The notes under the pieces: generated by a model
Database searches by the model: none
What the model saw: the letters and a program-made list of their open reading frames with translations, nothing else
Told to the model about the DNA's origin: nothing
Origin: Pseudorhodoferax sp032153935
GTDB lineage: Bacteria > Pseudomonadota > Gammaproteobacteria > Burkholderiales > Burkholderiaceae_C
Length of the DNA: 64,000 bases
NCBI RefSeq assembly: GCF_964253035.1
Contig: NZ_CAXUQL020000001.1
Coordinates: forward strand, 2,170,001 to 2,234,000
Direction: 5' to 3'
Shown: in pieces, positions 7,606-18,537 of the stretch
Numbering within the stretch: the stretch's first letter is position 1
Layout: every line of letters begins with the position of its first letter
Position numbers and translations under genes: made by a program

Positions 7606-8574
7606 ATGGCATCCATCCCCGTCATCGACCTGTCCGCCGCGCTGCACGGCCGCGCCGACGAACGCCTGCGCGCCGCGCGTGCGATGGAAGCCGCCTGCAC
7701 CGACATCGGCTTCTTCACCATCCGCGGCCATGGCGTGCCGCTGCCCGTGATCGAGACGCTGCGTGGCCATGCCAGCCACTTCTTCAACCTGCCGCTGGCG
7801 ACCAAGCAGGAGGCGGCGCCGCCGGACGCAGCCGTGCCGCGCGGCTACCGCGCGCTCGGCTTCGACGCGCTGTCGCGCGGCAATGCGGGCGCCGCGCCCG
7901 GCGACCTCAAGGAGTATTACCACTTCGGCCGCGAGCAGTGGCCCGACGAACCCTACTTCACGGGCGAGGAGGGCCGCGGCTACTTCATCCCCAACCGCTG
8001 GCCTGCAGCGCCCGCCGGCTTCGCAGAAGTTGCCGCGGCCTACTACGCGCACATGGAGCGGCTGACGGGCGAGATGATGGCGCTGGTCGCACTCGCGCTG
8101 GGCATCCCCGAGGACTTCTTCGACGACAAGATCGATCGCCACATCACGGCGATGCGCATCAACTTCTACCCCGAGCAGAAGGTGGCGCCCGAGCCCGGGC
8201 AGCTGCGCGCCGGCGCCCACACCGACTATGGCCTCTTGACCATCCTGAACGGCGAGAACACCGCCGGCGGCCTGCAGGTCTGCACGCGCCAGGGCGCGTG
8301 GCTGCCCGTGGAGACGGCGCCCGACACCTTCGTCGTCAACATCGGCGACCTGCTGATGCGCTGGACCAACGACCGCTGGGTCTCCAACGTGCACCGCGTC
8401 GTGAACCCGCCGGCCGAGGCCGGGCCGGCCGCGCAGCGCATCTCCATCGCCTTCTTCCACCACCCGAACTACGACGCGCTGGTGGAGTGCATCGCGCCGC
8501 CCGGCCAAGCCAAGTACCCGCCTGTGCGTTCGGGCGACTACCGCACCGAGAAGTACCGGCAGACCCGCGTCTGA
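7606..8574 (+). CDS. 2-oxoglutarate/Fe(II) oxygenase, isopenicillin N synthase family
   Basis: A 322-residue non-haem iron oxygenase. An N-terminal DIOX_N region (IPVIDLSAAL, then GFFTIRGHGVP) precedes the double-stranded beta-helix core. The iron triad is His205 and Asp207 (HTDYG) with His263 (NVHRV), and Arg278 in QRISIAFF is the 2-oxoglutarate carboxylate anchor. Members hydroxylate, desaturate or cyclise small molecules using O2 and 2-oxoglutarate. It sits between the SDR and the molybdenum hydroxylase in one operon, suggesting it supplies or consumes a hydroxylated intermediate. The start at 7606 follows a short spacer after the SDR stop. Substrate is unknown. Confidence 0.9.
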   Translation: MASIPVIDLSAALHGRADERLRAARAMEAACTDIGFFTIRGHGVPLPVIETLRGHASHFFNLPLATKQEAAPPDAAVPRGYRALGFDALSRGNAGAAPGDLKEYYHFGREQWPDEPYFTGEEGRGYFIPNRWPAAPAGFAEVAAAYYAHMERLTGEMMALVALALGIPEDFFDDKIDRHITAMRINFYPEQKVAPEPGQLRAGAHTDYGLLTILNGENTAGGLQVCTRQGAWLPVETAPDTFVVNIGDLLMRWTNDRWVSNVHRVVNPPAEAGPAAQRISIAFFHHPNYDALVECIAPPGQAKYPPVRSGDYRTEKYRQTRV

Positions 8575-8596
8575 CCGCACCACCCCACACACCACG

Positions 8597-10972
8597 ATGA
8601 ACGCACCCACCTCGCCCCATCTGCTGCAGGCCCTCGGCCAGGGCATCGGCCAGCGCGTGCAGCGCAAGGAAGACCAGCGCCTGCTGCTGGGCCGCGGCCA
8701 GTACGTCGGCGACATCCGCATGCCCGACATGCTGGACGTGGCCTTCGTGCGCGCGCCGCTGGCCCATGCGCGCATCAACGGCATCGCCAAGCCGGCCGGC
8801 TACGAGGCCATGGTCTACACCATGGCCGACCTGGTGGGCGCGCAGCCCATCCTGGCGGCCTCGGCGCTGCCGGGCTTCAAGCGCTCGGTGCAGTGGCCGC
8901 TCGCACAGGACAAGGTCCGGCATGTCGGCGAGCTGGTCGCGGCCTGCGTGGCACCCACGCGCGCCCGTGCCGAGGACATCGCGGCCCAGGTCGAGGTCGA
9001 CTACGCCGAGCTGCCCGTGCTGGCCGACATGCACGCGGCCATGGCCGCACCCACGCGCCTGCACGAGGATTGGGCCGACAACGTGTTCGCGGAAACCAAC
9101 GTGGACCGGCGCGTCGCTGAAAGCACCGCCCCGGCCCACACCGTGCGCCGCCAGCTGCGCACGTCGCGCCAGTGCATGGCGCCGCTCGAAGGCCGGGCCG
9201 TTCTGTGCTGGTGGGACCACCGCATGGACCAGCTCGTCATGTACTCCGCCGCCCAGCTGCCGCACATCAACCGCACGGGCCTGGCGGAATGCCTGGGCCT
9301 GGACCAGGGCCAGGTGCGCGTGGTCTCGCCCGACGTGGGCGGTGGCTTCGGCTACAAGGGCATCCTGCTGCCCGAGGAGATCTGCTGCGCCTGGCTGGCA
9401 CGGCACCTGGGCCGGCCGGTGCGCTGGCTCGAAGACCGGCGCGAGCAACTCAGCGCCAACGCCAACTGCCGCGAGCATGCCTACGACATCGCGGTCACGG
9501 TCGAGCCCGATGGCCGGCTGGTCGGCATCGAATGCGACGCGGTGGTGGATTCCGGCGCCTACTCGTCCTACCCCTTCAGCGCCTGCCTGGAGGCCGCGCA
9601 GGTCGGCTCCATCCTGCCCGGCCCCTACCAGATGGACTGGTTCCGCTGCCGCACGCGCTCGGCCGCCACCAACAAACCGCCGATCCTGCCCTACCGCGGC
9701 GTGGCGCGCACGGGCGTGTGCTTCGCGCTGGAACTGATGCTGGACGCCGCCGCGCGCGACCTCGGCATCGAGCCGCACGCGCTGCGCGCCAGGAGCCTGG
9801 TGCCGGCCAGCGCCATGCCGTACACCAACATCACGAACAAGCTGTTCGATTCGGGCGACTACCAGGCCGCCATGGACCGTGCCGTGGCGGCGCTGGACTG
9901 GGATGCATGGCGCACGCGCCAGCGCGCAGCCCATGCCCAAGCGGGAACCCGTCGCATCGGCCTGGGCCTGGCCGTGTTCTGCGAGCAGGGCGCGCACGGC
10001 ACCTCGGTCTACCACGGCTGGGGCATCCCCATGGTGCCGGGCTACGAACAGTGCGCCGCGCGCTTCACGCCCGACGGCGTGCTGGAGCTGCGCCTGGGCG
10101 CGCACTCGCACGGCCAGGGCATGGAGACCTCGATGGCCCAGGTCGCGCACACCGTGCTGGGCATCCCGATCGCCCAGGTGCGGCTGGTCCACGGCGACAC
10201 CGCCCAGTCGCCGTACTCCACGGGCACCTGGGGCTCGCGCTGCGCCGTGATGTCGGGCGGCGCCGTCGGCACGGCCGCCAAGGCGCTGGCCGAGCGCATG
10301 CGCGCCATGGCCGCCGTGCTGCTCGAGGCGCCGGCCGAGACGCTGCGGCTGGAGGGAGGCAGCTTCCGCACCGCGGATGGCGCCAGCGCGCTGACGCTGG
10401 CCGAGATCGCGCGCACCTGGTACCGCGCGCCGCAGAAGATCCCGCCCGGCATCGACCCCGGTGGCCTGGAGACCGTGGTGGGCTACAAGACCCAGCCCGA
10501 CACCGGCACCTTCAGCTACGCCTGCCACGCCTGCGCGGTCGAGGTCGACACCGCCACCGGCCAGGTGCGCCTGCTCGACTACGCGATCTGCGAAGACGGC
10601 GGCGTGCTGCTGAACCCGCTGATCGTCGAGGGCCAGCTGATCGGCGGCCTGGCGCAGGGCATCGGCACCGCGCTGTACGAAGAAATGCCGTTCGACGCCG
10701 AAGGCCAGCCGCTGGCCTCCACGCTGGCCGACTACATCCTGCCCGGTGCCGGCGAGATGCCGCCGCTCAAGGTGCTGCACATGGAGACGCCCAGCCCGCA
10801 CACGCTGTTCGGCCAGAAGGGCATCGGCGAGGGCGGAGCCATCGCGCCGCCGGCCGCCATCATCAATGCGGTGAACGACGCGCTGTTCGCGCTCGGTGCC
10901 GAGCTGACCGAATGCCCGGCCAGCCCCGAGCGCGTGCTGGCCGCGCTGGCCGCTGCGGGAGCGAAGGCATGA
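8597..10972 (+). CDS. Xanthine dehydrogenase-family molybdopterin-binding (large) subunit
   Basis: A 791-residue molybdenum hydroxylase large subunit. It has the N-terminal Ald_Xan_dh a/b hammerhead (GRGQYVGDIRMPDMLDVAFVR) and the molybdopterin-binding domain with GGGFGYKG and the C-terminal KGIGEGG, whose Glu745 is the catalytic base in this family. The segment equivalent to the CO dehydrogenase active-site loop reads PYRGVARTG rather than AYRCSFR, so this is not form I CO dehydrogenase but a hydroxylase of aldehydes or N-heterocycles. It oxidises C-H next to N or O using water, passing electrons to the FeS and FAD subunits encoded next. The stop overlaps the following start by four bases. 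Substrate is not deducible. Confidence 0.92.
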   Translation: MNAPTSPHLLQALGQGIGQRVQRKEDQRLLLGRGQYVGDIRMPDMLDVAFVRAPLAHARINGIAKPAGYEAMVYTMADLVGAQPILAASALPGFKRSVQWPLAQDKVRHVGELVAACVAPTRARAEDIAAQVEVDYAELPVLADMHAAMAAPTRLHEDWADNVFAETNVDRRVAESTAPAHTVRRQLRTSRQCMAPLEGRAVLCWWDHRMDQLVMYSAAQLPHINRTGLAECLGLDQGQVRVVSPDVGGGFGYKGILLPEEICCAWLARHLGRPVRWLEDRREQLSANANCREHAYDIAVTVEPDGRLVGIECDAVVDSGAYSSYPFSACLEAAQVGSILPGPYQMDWFRCRTRSAATNKPPILPYRGVARTGVCFALELMLDAAARDLGIEPHALRARSLVPASAMPYTNITNKLFDSGDYQAAMDRAVAALDWDAWRTRQRAAHAQAGTRRIGLGLAVFCEQGAHGTSVYHGWGIPMVPGYEQCAARFTPDGVLELRLGAHSHGQGMETSMAQVAHTVLGIPIAQVRLVHGDTAQSPYSTGTWGSRCAVMSGGAVGTAAKALAERMRAMAAVLLEAPAETLRLEGGSFRTADGASALTLAEIARTWYRAPQKIPPGIDPGGLETVVGYKTQPDTGTFSYACHACAVEVDTATGQVRLLDYAICEDGGVLLNPLIVEGQLIGGLAQGIGTALYEEMPFDAEGQPLASTLADYILPGAGEMPPLKVLHMETPSPHTLFGQKGIGEGGAIAPPAAIINAVNDALFALGAELTECPASPERVLAALAAAGAKA

Positions 10973-11787
10973 AGGCCGCCGCCTACACCCTGGAGCGGCC
11001 TGCCGCACTGGCTGACTTGAACACACGCCTGGCCGACGGCGGCTGGGGCGTCAAGCCCATCGCCGGCGGCCAGTCGCTCGGCGCCATGCTGAACCTGCGC
11101 CTGGCCCAGCCCGAGACCTTGCTCGACCTCGACGCGCTGGCCGAGCTGCGCGCCGTGCACGAGACGCCCGATGCCGTGCGTTTCGGCGCCATGGTCACGC
11201 ACGCGCAGATCGAGGACGGCCGCGTGCCCGACCCCACGCGTGGCCTCATGCCCTTCGTCGCGCGCGGCATCGCCTACCGCGCCGTGCGCAACCGCGGCAC
11301 GCTGGGCGGCAGCCTGTGCCATGCCGACCCGGCCGCCGACTGGGTCAACACCATGCCGCTGCTGGGCGCCACCTGCCTGCTGGCCGGCCGCACGGGTGTG
11401 CGCGAAGTGCCCGCTGCCGACTTCATGGCCTCGGCCTTCGAGACGGTTCTGGGCGAGGGCGAGCTGCTGACCGCCGTGCGCGTGCCACGCCGCTCCGCCG
11501 CCACGCGCTGGGCCTACCGCAAGTTCTGCCGCAAGACCGGCGAGTTCGCCAACGCGCTGGCCGCCTGCCTGGTCGATCCGCTGGATGGCACCGAGCGCCT
11601 TGTGCTCGGCGCGCTGGACGGCGCGCCGCGTGTGGTCGAGCAGGCCGGCCTGCTGGCCCGCCTGGCCTCCGATGCCGCGCTCGCGCGCTGGCTCGAAGAA
11701 CAGGACCTGGGCCTGGACGCCACCCGCCAATCCATGCTGGCCGAGATGCTGCGGCTGGCCCTGCGCGACCTGGAGACGCCGCGATGA
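10969..11787 (+). CDS. Xanthine dehydrogenase-family FAD-binding (medium) subunit
   Basis: A 272-residue CoxM/CutM-type FAD subunit. The flavin-binding motifs PIAGGQSLG (about residues 27-35) and RNRGTLGGSLCHADPAAD (about 103-120) are intact; C-terminal CO_deh_flav_C helices follow. It transfers electrons from the two 2Fe-2S clusters to an acceptor. Both ends overlap their neighbours by four bases (ATGA), so the three subunits are made by coupled translation in L-M-S order. The length is normal for the family. Confidence 0.9.
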   Translation: MKAAAYTLERPAALADLNTRLADGGWGVKPIAGGQSLGAMLNLRLAQPETLLDLDALAELRAVHETPDAVRFGAMVTHAQIEDGRVPDPTRGLMPFVARGIAYRAVRNRGTLGGSLCHADPAADWVNTMPLLGATCLLAGRTGVREVPAADFMASAFETVLGEGELLTAVRVPRRSAATRWAYRKFCRKTGEFANALAACLVDPLDGTERLVLGALDGAPRVVEQAGLLARLASDAALARWLEEQDLGLDATRQSMLAEMLRLALRDLETPR

Positions 11788-12317
11788 ACACCCCCTTCCT
11801 CGAATTCCCGCCAGTCGCCACCGCGCGCATCGCGCTCACCGTCAACGGCCGCAACCACCAGCTCGAGCTGGAGCCGCGCACCCACCTGGCCGACGCGCTG
11901 CGCGAGCACTGCGGCCTCACGGCCACGCACCTGGGCTGCGAGCATGGCGTGTGCGGCGCCTGCACGGTTGAGGTCGATGGCGCGCCGCAGCGCAGCTGCC
12001 TGCAGTCGGCCGTGCGCTTCGTCGGCCGCCAGGTGCGCACGCTCGAGGCCTTCGACGACGACGCCGTGATGGCCCAGCTGCGCGCGGCCTTCTCCGCCGA
12101 GCACGCGCTGCAGTGCGGCTACTGCACGCCCGGCATGCTGATGACGGCGCGCGACATCGTGCTGCGCCTGCCGCACGCCGACGAGGCCCGCATCCGCGAG
12201 GAGTTGGCCGGCAACCTGTGCCGCTGCACGGGCTACCAGGGCATCGTGCAGGCGATCCAGCGCGTGCTGCGCGAGCGTCTTTCCCAACCCCATCCGGAGA
12301 CTGCGCATGCAGCTTGA
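11784..12317 (+). CDS. Xanthine dehydrogenase-family 2Fe-2S (small) subunit
   Basis: A 177-residue CoxS/CutS-type iron-sulfur subunit with both clusters: the plant-ferredoxin set Cys52, Cys57, Cys60 and Cys72 (CEHGVCGAC...C) and the helical-domain set Cys111, Cys114, Cys146 and Cys148 (CGYC...CRC). It relays electrons from the molybdenum centre to FAD. An N-terminal extension of about 14 residues (MNTPFLEFPPVATA) precedes the ferredoxin fold. The start overlaps the FAD subunit stop by four bases and the end overlaps the CoxG-like gene by 11. Confidence 0.92.
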   Translation: MNTPFLEFPPVATARIALTVNGRNHQLELEPRTHLADALREHCGLTATHLGCEHGVCGACTVEVDGAPQRSCLQSAVRFVGRQVRTLEAFDDDAVMAQLRAAFSAEHALQCGYCTPGMLMTARDIVLRLPHADEARIREELAGNLCRCTGYQGIVQAIQRVLRERLSQPHPETAHAA

Positions 12318-12969
12318 GCAATCCTTCACGCTGGCGGCCGAGCCGGCGCGCGTCTGGCAGGCCTTCCACGATGTGCGGCTGATGGTCGAGTGCCTGCCCG
12401 GCGCGTCCATCAAGCCGGGCGCAGAACTCACCGAGGGCGCCGAGATCCCGCTGCTGTTCAAGGTCAAGCTCGGCCCCATCGCGGCCGGCTTCGCGGGGCA
12501 GGGCCAGCTGGTGCTGGACGAGGCGGCGCAGAGCGGCAGCTTCGCCGGCGGTGCCGTCGACGCCAAGACCAGCAGCCGCGTGAAGGGCCAGGCCAGCTTT
12601 GCGCTGTTGCCCGATGCCGTGGGCACGCGCGTGACCCTGTCCGTGGCGTTCTCGATCACCGGCTCGCTCGCGCAGTTCAGCCGCGAGGGCATCGTGCGCG
12701 CGCTGGCCGAGCAGCTGACCAAGCAGTTCGCCGACAACCTGCAAGCCCGGCTGCCGCAGGCCGTGGACGTGCCGCGCGAAGCCCCGCACACCGTGGAGTC
12801 GCAGGCGGCCCAGGCTTCGGTGGCCTGCGCACCCACGGTCTTTCCCTCACCCGTCCCGCCAGCCGCGCCACGCGCCGCCGCGCCTGCACCGGCCGCACCG
12901 GCCGCGGCCATCGACCTCTGGAGCGTTCTCAAGCTCTGGTTCCGTGGCCTGTTCGCGCGCCGCGGCTGA
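12307..12969 (+). CDS. CoxG-like SRPBCC-fold accessory protein
   Basis: A 220-residue protein of the CO dehydrogenase subunit G family: an SRPBCC (START-like) domain over about residues 1-150 (FTLAAEPARVWQAFHDVRLMVECLPGAS trimmed here to its key features: AxxVWxxxxD and CLPGA), then an Ala/Pro-rich linker and a short C-terminal amphipathic segment (WSVLKLWFRGLFARR) that could attach to the membrane. In carboxydotrophs CoxG helps anchor the molybdenum hydroxylase to the membrane. Its position directly after the three hydroxylase subunits, with an 11-bp overlap, suggests the same role here. The tail helix supports membrane attachment only by inference. Confidence 0.82.
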   Translation: MQLEQSFTLAAEPARVWQAFHDVRLMVECLPGASIKPGAELTEGAEIPLLFKVKLGPIAAGFAGQGQLVLDEAAQSGSFAGGAVDAKTSSRVKGQASFALLPDAVGTRVTLSVAFSITGSLAQFSREGIVRALAEQLTKQFADNLQARLPQAVDVPREAPHTVESQAAQASVACAPTVFPSPVPPAAPRAAAPAPAAPAAAIDLWSVLKLWFRGLFARRG

Positions 12970-13008
12970 CCGACCCCATTTCCCAACCGTCCCCAAGGAA
13001 GCATCGCC

Positions 13009-14166
13009 ATGACCTCGCCCATCACCTTGCGCAGCGCGCTGGCCGCCGCGGCCCTCGTTGCCCTCGCCGTGCCCGCGTTCGCGCAGGACACCATCAAGAT
13101 CGGCGTCTCCCAGCCGCTGACCGGCCCGGTCGCCGCCTCCGGCACCTACGTGACCAACGGCGCGCGCATCGCGGCCGAGGTCATCAACAAGAAGGGCGGC
13201 GTGCTCGGCAAGCCCATCGAGCTCGTCATCGAGGACAACAAGTCGAACCCGCGCGAGGCCGTCAACTCGGCCGAGAAGCTGATCCTGAAAGACAAGGTGC
13301 CCGTGATCATGGGCGCCTGGAGCTCCACCTTCACGCTCGCCGTGATGCCCAAGCTCATGGAGTACGGCGTGCCCATGGTGGTGGAGACCGCCTCGTCGGG
13401 CAAGATCACCACGGCCGGCAACCCCTGGATCTTCCGCATCAGCCCGACCTCGGCCATGGAGGCCAGCGCCTTCGGCAAGAAGATCGACTCCTTCGCGCCG
13501 GCGATCAAGAAGGTCGATTTCCTGTCGGTCAACAACGACTGGGGCCTGGGCGCCGCGGCCGAGTTCAAGAAGATGTTCGAGGCCAAGGGCGTGGCCGTGG
13601 GCCGCACCGAGACCATGGCGCCCGACGCGACCGACCTGTCGGCCCAGCTGGCCGCGCTGAAGGCCACGGGCTCGGACACGGTGATCGTGACCTCGGGCAT
13701 CGAGCAGCTCACGCTGGCGATCCGCCAGGCCGGCGAGCAGCGCCTGCCGCAGCGCATCATCACCACGGGCGGCTCTTTCCCCGAGCCGCTGCTCAAGACG
13801 CCCGGCCCCAAGGGCTACGCGAGCCAGCACCTGCTGTTCTTCGCACCCTGGGAGGTCAAGCGCGCGCAGTACCCCGAGGTGGCCAAGGAGTTCGCGGACG
13901 CCTGGGATGCGCGCAAGCTCGACTTCGCCGGCCAGACCGAGGGTTTCCGCGGCTATGACGGCATCCTGACCATCGTCGAAGCCATCAAGATCGCCGGCAA
14001 GGCCGAACCGACCGCCATCCGCGACGCGCTGTGGAAGGTCAAGGTCAAGGGCGTGAACGGCGACGTGGGCTTCGTCAAGGAAGGCCCGGCCGGCAAGGAA
14101 AGCGGCCAGAACGAGCCCGCCATCTACGTGGTGGAACTCAAGGACGGCCAGGTCTCCGTCAAGTAA
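13009..14166 (+). CDS. ABC transporter substrate-binding protein, branched-chain amino acid (LivJ) type
   Basis: A 385-residue periplasmic protein with a signal peptide cleaved near residue 26 (ALAVPAFAQ) and the Peripla_BP_6 fold starting IKIGVSQPLTGPVA. It has the family's NNDWGLG and TSGIEQLTLAIRQ segments. It binds the ligand for the LivHMGF-type importer whose four genes follow directly. Despite the family name, such proteins bind amides, aromatic acids and many other compounds; in this operon the ligand is presumably the molybdenum hydroxylase substrate or a precursor. An AAGGAAG sequence lies about ten bases ahead of the ATG. Confidence 0.9.
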   Translation: MTSPITLRSALAAAALVALAVPAFAQDTIKIGVSQPLTGPVAASGTYVTNGARIAAEVINKKGGVLGKPIELVIEDNKSNPREAVNSAEKLILKDKVPVIMGAWSSTFTLAVMPKLMEYGVPMVVETASSGKITTAGNPWIFRISPTSAMEASAFGKKIDSFAPAIKKVDFLSVNNDWGLGAAAEFKKMFEAKGVAVGRTETMAPDATDLSAQLAALKATGSDTVIVTSGIEQLTLAIRQAGEQRLPQRIITTGGSFPEPLLKTPGPKGYASQHLLFFAPWEVKRAQYPEVAKEFADAWDARKLDFAGQTEGFRGYDGILTIVEAIKIAGKAEPTAIRDALWKVKVKGVNGDVGFVKEGPAGKESGQNEPAIYVVELKDGQVSVK

Positions 14167-14187
14167 GAAGAAGGCACAGGGCACCCC

Positions 14188-15060
14188 GTGGACCAGTTTC
14201 TCCAACACCTGCTCAACGGCCTCGTGCTGGGGGCCACCTACGCGCTGCTCGGGATCGGCCTCACGCTGATCTTCGGCATCATGAAGGTGGTCAACATGGC
14301 GCACGGCGAGCTGTACACGCTGGGTGCCTACGTGGCCTTCGGTTTCGTCTCGCTGCTGGGCCTGAACTACTTCGGCTCGGTGCTGATGGCCGCCGCGGTC
14401 GGCCTGGTGGCCGGCGCGGCCATCGAGTGGCTGCTGCTGCGCCGGCGCAACCTCGCGGCCATCGACGAGGTCATGCTGATCATGATCGGCGTGATGATCG
14501 TGCTGCAGAACGCCGAGCTGCTGGCCTGGGGCGGCGTGGCCAAGGCCGTGCCCTCGCCGTTCTCGCAGGAGCCCATCGTGTTCGGCGCGGTCTCGGTCTC
14601 GCCGATCCGGCTGTTCGTGCTGGCCACGGCGCTGGTGCTGCTGGTGGCCTTCTACCTGCTGATCGAACGCTCGCGCCTGGGCCTGTCCATGCGTGCCACC
14701 TTCCAGGACAAGGACGCGGCCAAGATCGTCGGCGTCAATGTTTCGCGCATCTACACGCTGACCTTCGCGCTGGGCTCGTGCCTGGCGGCGGTGGCCGGCG
14801 CGCTGCTGGCACCGGTGTTCGTGGTCAATCCGACCATGGGCGACCTGGCCAGCCTGAAGGCCTTCGCCATCGTGATCCTGGGGGGCCTGGGCAACCTGGC
14901 CGGCGCCGCGCTGGGCGGCTTCGCGCTGGCGCTGATCGAGGAGTTCGGCGCGGGCTACATCTCCACCGCCTACCGCGATGCGATCGGATTTCTCGTGATC
15001 CTGGTGGTGATGGTGTTCCGTCCGCAGGGCCTGTTCACCCTCAAGGAAAGAGTGGGTTGA
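14188..15060 (+). CDS. livH: Branched-chain amino acid-type ABC transporter permease LivH
   Basis: A 290-residue inner-membrane permease starting at GTG 14188, preceded by an AAGAAGG-like sequence. It shows about eight hydrophobic helices and the LivH signatures LGATYALLGIGLTLIFGIMKVVN near the N-terminus (family hallmark NGLVLG...NMAHGE) and VILGGLGNLAGAALGGF near the C-terminus. It forms a heterodimeric channel with the LivM homologue that follows. The gene is 21 bases after the binding-protein gene. Symbol given for orthologous architecture, not for a proven leucine substrate. Confidence 0.9.
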   Translation: MDQFLQHLLNGLVLGATYALLGIGLTLIFGIMKVVNMAHGELYTLGAYVAFGFVSLLGLNYFGSVLMAAAVGLVAGAAIEWLLLRRRNLAAIDEVMLIMIGVMIVLQNAELLAWGGVAKAVPSPFSQEPIVFGAVSVSPIRLFVLATALVLLVAFYLLIERSRLGLSMRATFQDKDAAKIVGVNVSRIYTLTFALGSCLAAVAGALLAPVFVVNPTMGDLASLKAFAIVILGGLGNLAGAALGGFALALIEEFGAGYISTAYRDAIGFLVILVVMVFRPQGLFTLKERVG

Positions 15061-15073
15061 GAGCGTGAGAGCC

Positions 15074-16110
15074 ATGAAACCTTCCACCCTCCTGTTCCTC
15101 GCCAGCGTGCTGGTGCTCGCCGGCCTGCCGTTCTGGTGGCCCGACCCGTATGTGCTGTCGGTCGTCGGCTCGGCCGGCATCTTCATCGTCGCGGCCATCA
15201 GCCTGAACCTGCTGCTGGGCTACACCGGCCAGCTGAGCCTGGGCCATGTGGCCTTCTTCGGCATCGGCGCCTACACCAGCGCGCTGCTGTCGCTGGGCTT
15301 CGACGTGTCGCTGCCCGGTCTGGACGATCCGCTGGTCATCGCGCCCAAGCCGGTGTGGCTGGCGTTCACGAGCGGCATCGTCGTGGCCGGCCTGTTCGGC
15401 TGGCTGGTCGGCAAGCTGGCCTTCCGCGTGCGCGGCGCCTACTTCGTGATCGTGACCATCAGCTTCGCGCAGGTCATGCGCATGGTCGCCACCAACTGGG
15501 TCGACCTGACCGAGGGGCCGATGGCGCTCAACAACATCCCGCCGCTCACGCTGTGGACGCCCGGCGGCACGCTCGACCTCGTGACCAAGGCGCAGACCTA
15601 CTGGCTGGTGCTGGCCGTGGCCGTGCTGGCTTGGCTCATCGTGGCCGCGCTGGTGCACAGCCGCACCGGCCGCGCCATGGTGGCGCTGCGCGAGAACGAG
15701 ACGCTGGCGCGCTCCATCGGCGTGCCCGTCACGCACTACCTGCGCATCGCCGCAGTCGGTGCCGCCGCCATCGCAGGTGCCGCGGGCGGGCTCTACGCGC
15801 ACACCGTGCGCATCATCGACCCCGACGTGTTCATGTTCATGTTCACGATCACCATGGTGATCATGGTCATCGTCGGCGGCAAGGGCACGCTGGCCGGGCC
15901 GGTGGTAGGTGGGCTGCTGTTCGGCCTCCTGCCCGAGCTGCTGCGCGGCACGCTGCGGCCCGAGGTGCAGTGGATGCTGTACGGCGCGCTGATGGTGGTG
16001 ATCCTGGTGTTCATGCCGCGCGGCATCGTGCCGGCGCTCGCCGGCCTGTTCCGCAGGCGGCCGGCGGCCAAGGCGGCGGCGCCGCGCGCGGCCGTGGCAG
16101 GGGAGGCGAC

Positions 16111-16114
<4 letters not shown>
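15074..16114 (+). CDS. livM: Branched-chain amino acid-type ABC transporter permease LivM
   Basis: A 346-residue permease with about ten hydrophobic segments and LivM features: ISLNLLLGYTGQLSLGHVAFFGIGAY near the start (key GYTGQxSLGH) and VGGKGTLAGPVVGGL near the C-terminus. It pairs with LivH. I took the ATG at 15074, four bases after GAGAG; a GTG at 15065 is in frame and would add three residues. The C-terminal tail is Ala/Arg-rich and cytoplasmic. Its stop overlaps the GTG start of the LivG gene, so the ATPase is translationally coupled. Confidence 0.88.
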
Positions 16115-17581
<1,467 letters not shown>

Positions 17582-17634
17582 GCGCTACCATCCGTGCTGC
17601 AGCGCACCGTGCTGCCCACGAAAGGACCTGCCGG

Positions 17635-18468
17635 TTGGCCCGCTCGGATCCCCGCAACACGTCGCGCTACTGGCATGCGCCTGGCGTACCCGCCATGGAC
17701 CTGTTGCAGGCGGACTTCACGACGCACGACTACGCGCCCCACGTGCACGATTCCCTCGTCGTCGCGGTGACGGAAGTCGGCGGTTCGGAATTCAAGAGCC
17801 GCGGCCGCACGGATGTCGCCCACCCGCAGGCCTTGCTCGTCTTCAACCCGTCGGAGCCGCATTCGGGCCGCATGGGCGCCAGCCCGCGCTGGCGGTACCG
17901 GTCGTTCTATCTGGCCGGGCCGGCCATCCAGGACATCCTGGGCGCCCTCGGGACAGATCGACCCGGCTACTTCGCATCCAACGTCGTGCGCGACCAGGAC
18001 CTCGTCACACGGTTCATGGCGCTCCACCATGCACTGGATGGACCGGCGCAGGATCCGCTGCTGCAGCGCGAACTGCTCGTGCACACCTTTGGCGACCTGC
18101 TCCGCCGGCATGGGCAGGCCGCGCGGCGCGTCTGCGCAGCGCCAGGGGATGCGGCCGCGCTCGCCCCTGTCCTCGAACTGGTGCACGATGGCTATGCGGA
18201 CAATCTGACGCTGGAGCAGATGGGCATGGCCGCGGGTCTGACCCCGTTCCAGCTGATCGTCGCGTTCAAGCGGACGATGGGCTTGACGCCGCACGCCTAC
18301 CTGACGCAGTGGCGCCTGCGGGCCGCGCTGCGCCGGCTGCAGACAGGCCAGTCCGTCGTCGAGGCGGCGCTGGCCTGCGGCTTCTACGACCAAAGCGCCT
18401 TGAACAAGCACTTCAAGCGCACCTTCGGCATGACACCGCTCCAATATGTCAACGCGTGCCGGTCCTGA
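17635..18468 (+). CDS. AraC-family transcriptional regulator
   Basis: A 277-residue activator-type protein: an N-terminal cupin sensor (residues about 15-110, with HDYAPHVHDSLVVAVTE) and two C-terminal helix-turn-helix motifs (NLTLEQMGMAAGLTPFQL and SVVEAALACGFYDQSALNKHFKRTFGMTP). I chose TTG 17635, which follows AAAGGA at suitable spacing and begins just before the conserved sensor. GTG 17578 is a real alternative: it overlaps the livF stop (GTGA), as other genes in this operon do, and would add 19 residues. The position suggests it is co-transcribed with and controls the operon or the unit downstream. Confidence 0.86.
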   Translation: MARSDPRNTSRYWHAPGVPAMDLLQADFTTHDYAPHVHDSLVVAVTEVGGSEFKSRGRTDVAHPQALLVFNPSEPHSGRMGASPRWRYRSFYLAGPAIQDILGALGTDRPGYFASNVVRDQDLVTRFMALHHALDGPAQDPLLQRELLVHTFGDLLRRHGQAARRVCAAPGDAAALAPVLELVHDGYADNLTLEQMGMAAGLTPFQLIVAFKRTMGLTPHAYLTQWRLRAALRRLQTGQSVVEAALACGFYDQSALNKHFKRTFGMTPLQYVNACRS

Positions 18469-18537
18469 GGCCTTCAATTCTGACCAATAGCGTTTCGCGC
18501 CTGCCTGCCATGCTGGGTCCCATCAGCAAGGCATTCC

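Noticed and set aside
8597..12969. CO dehydrogenase (CoxMSL-G) identity
   Set aside because: The active-site loop is PYRGVARTG rather than the AYRCSFR of form I CO dehydrogenase, and no CoxDEF maturation genes are present.
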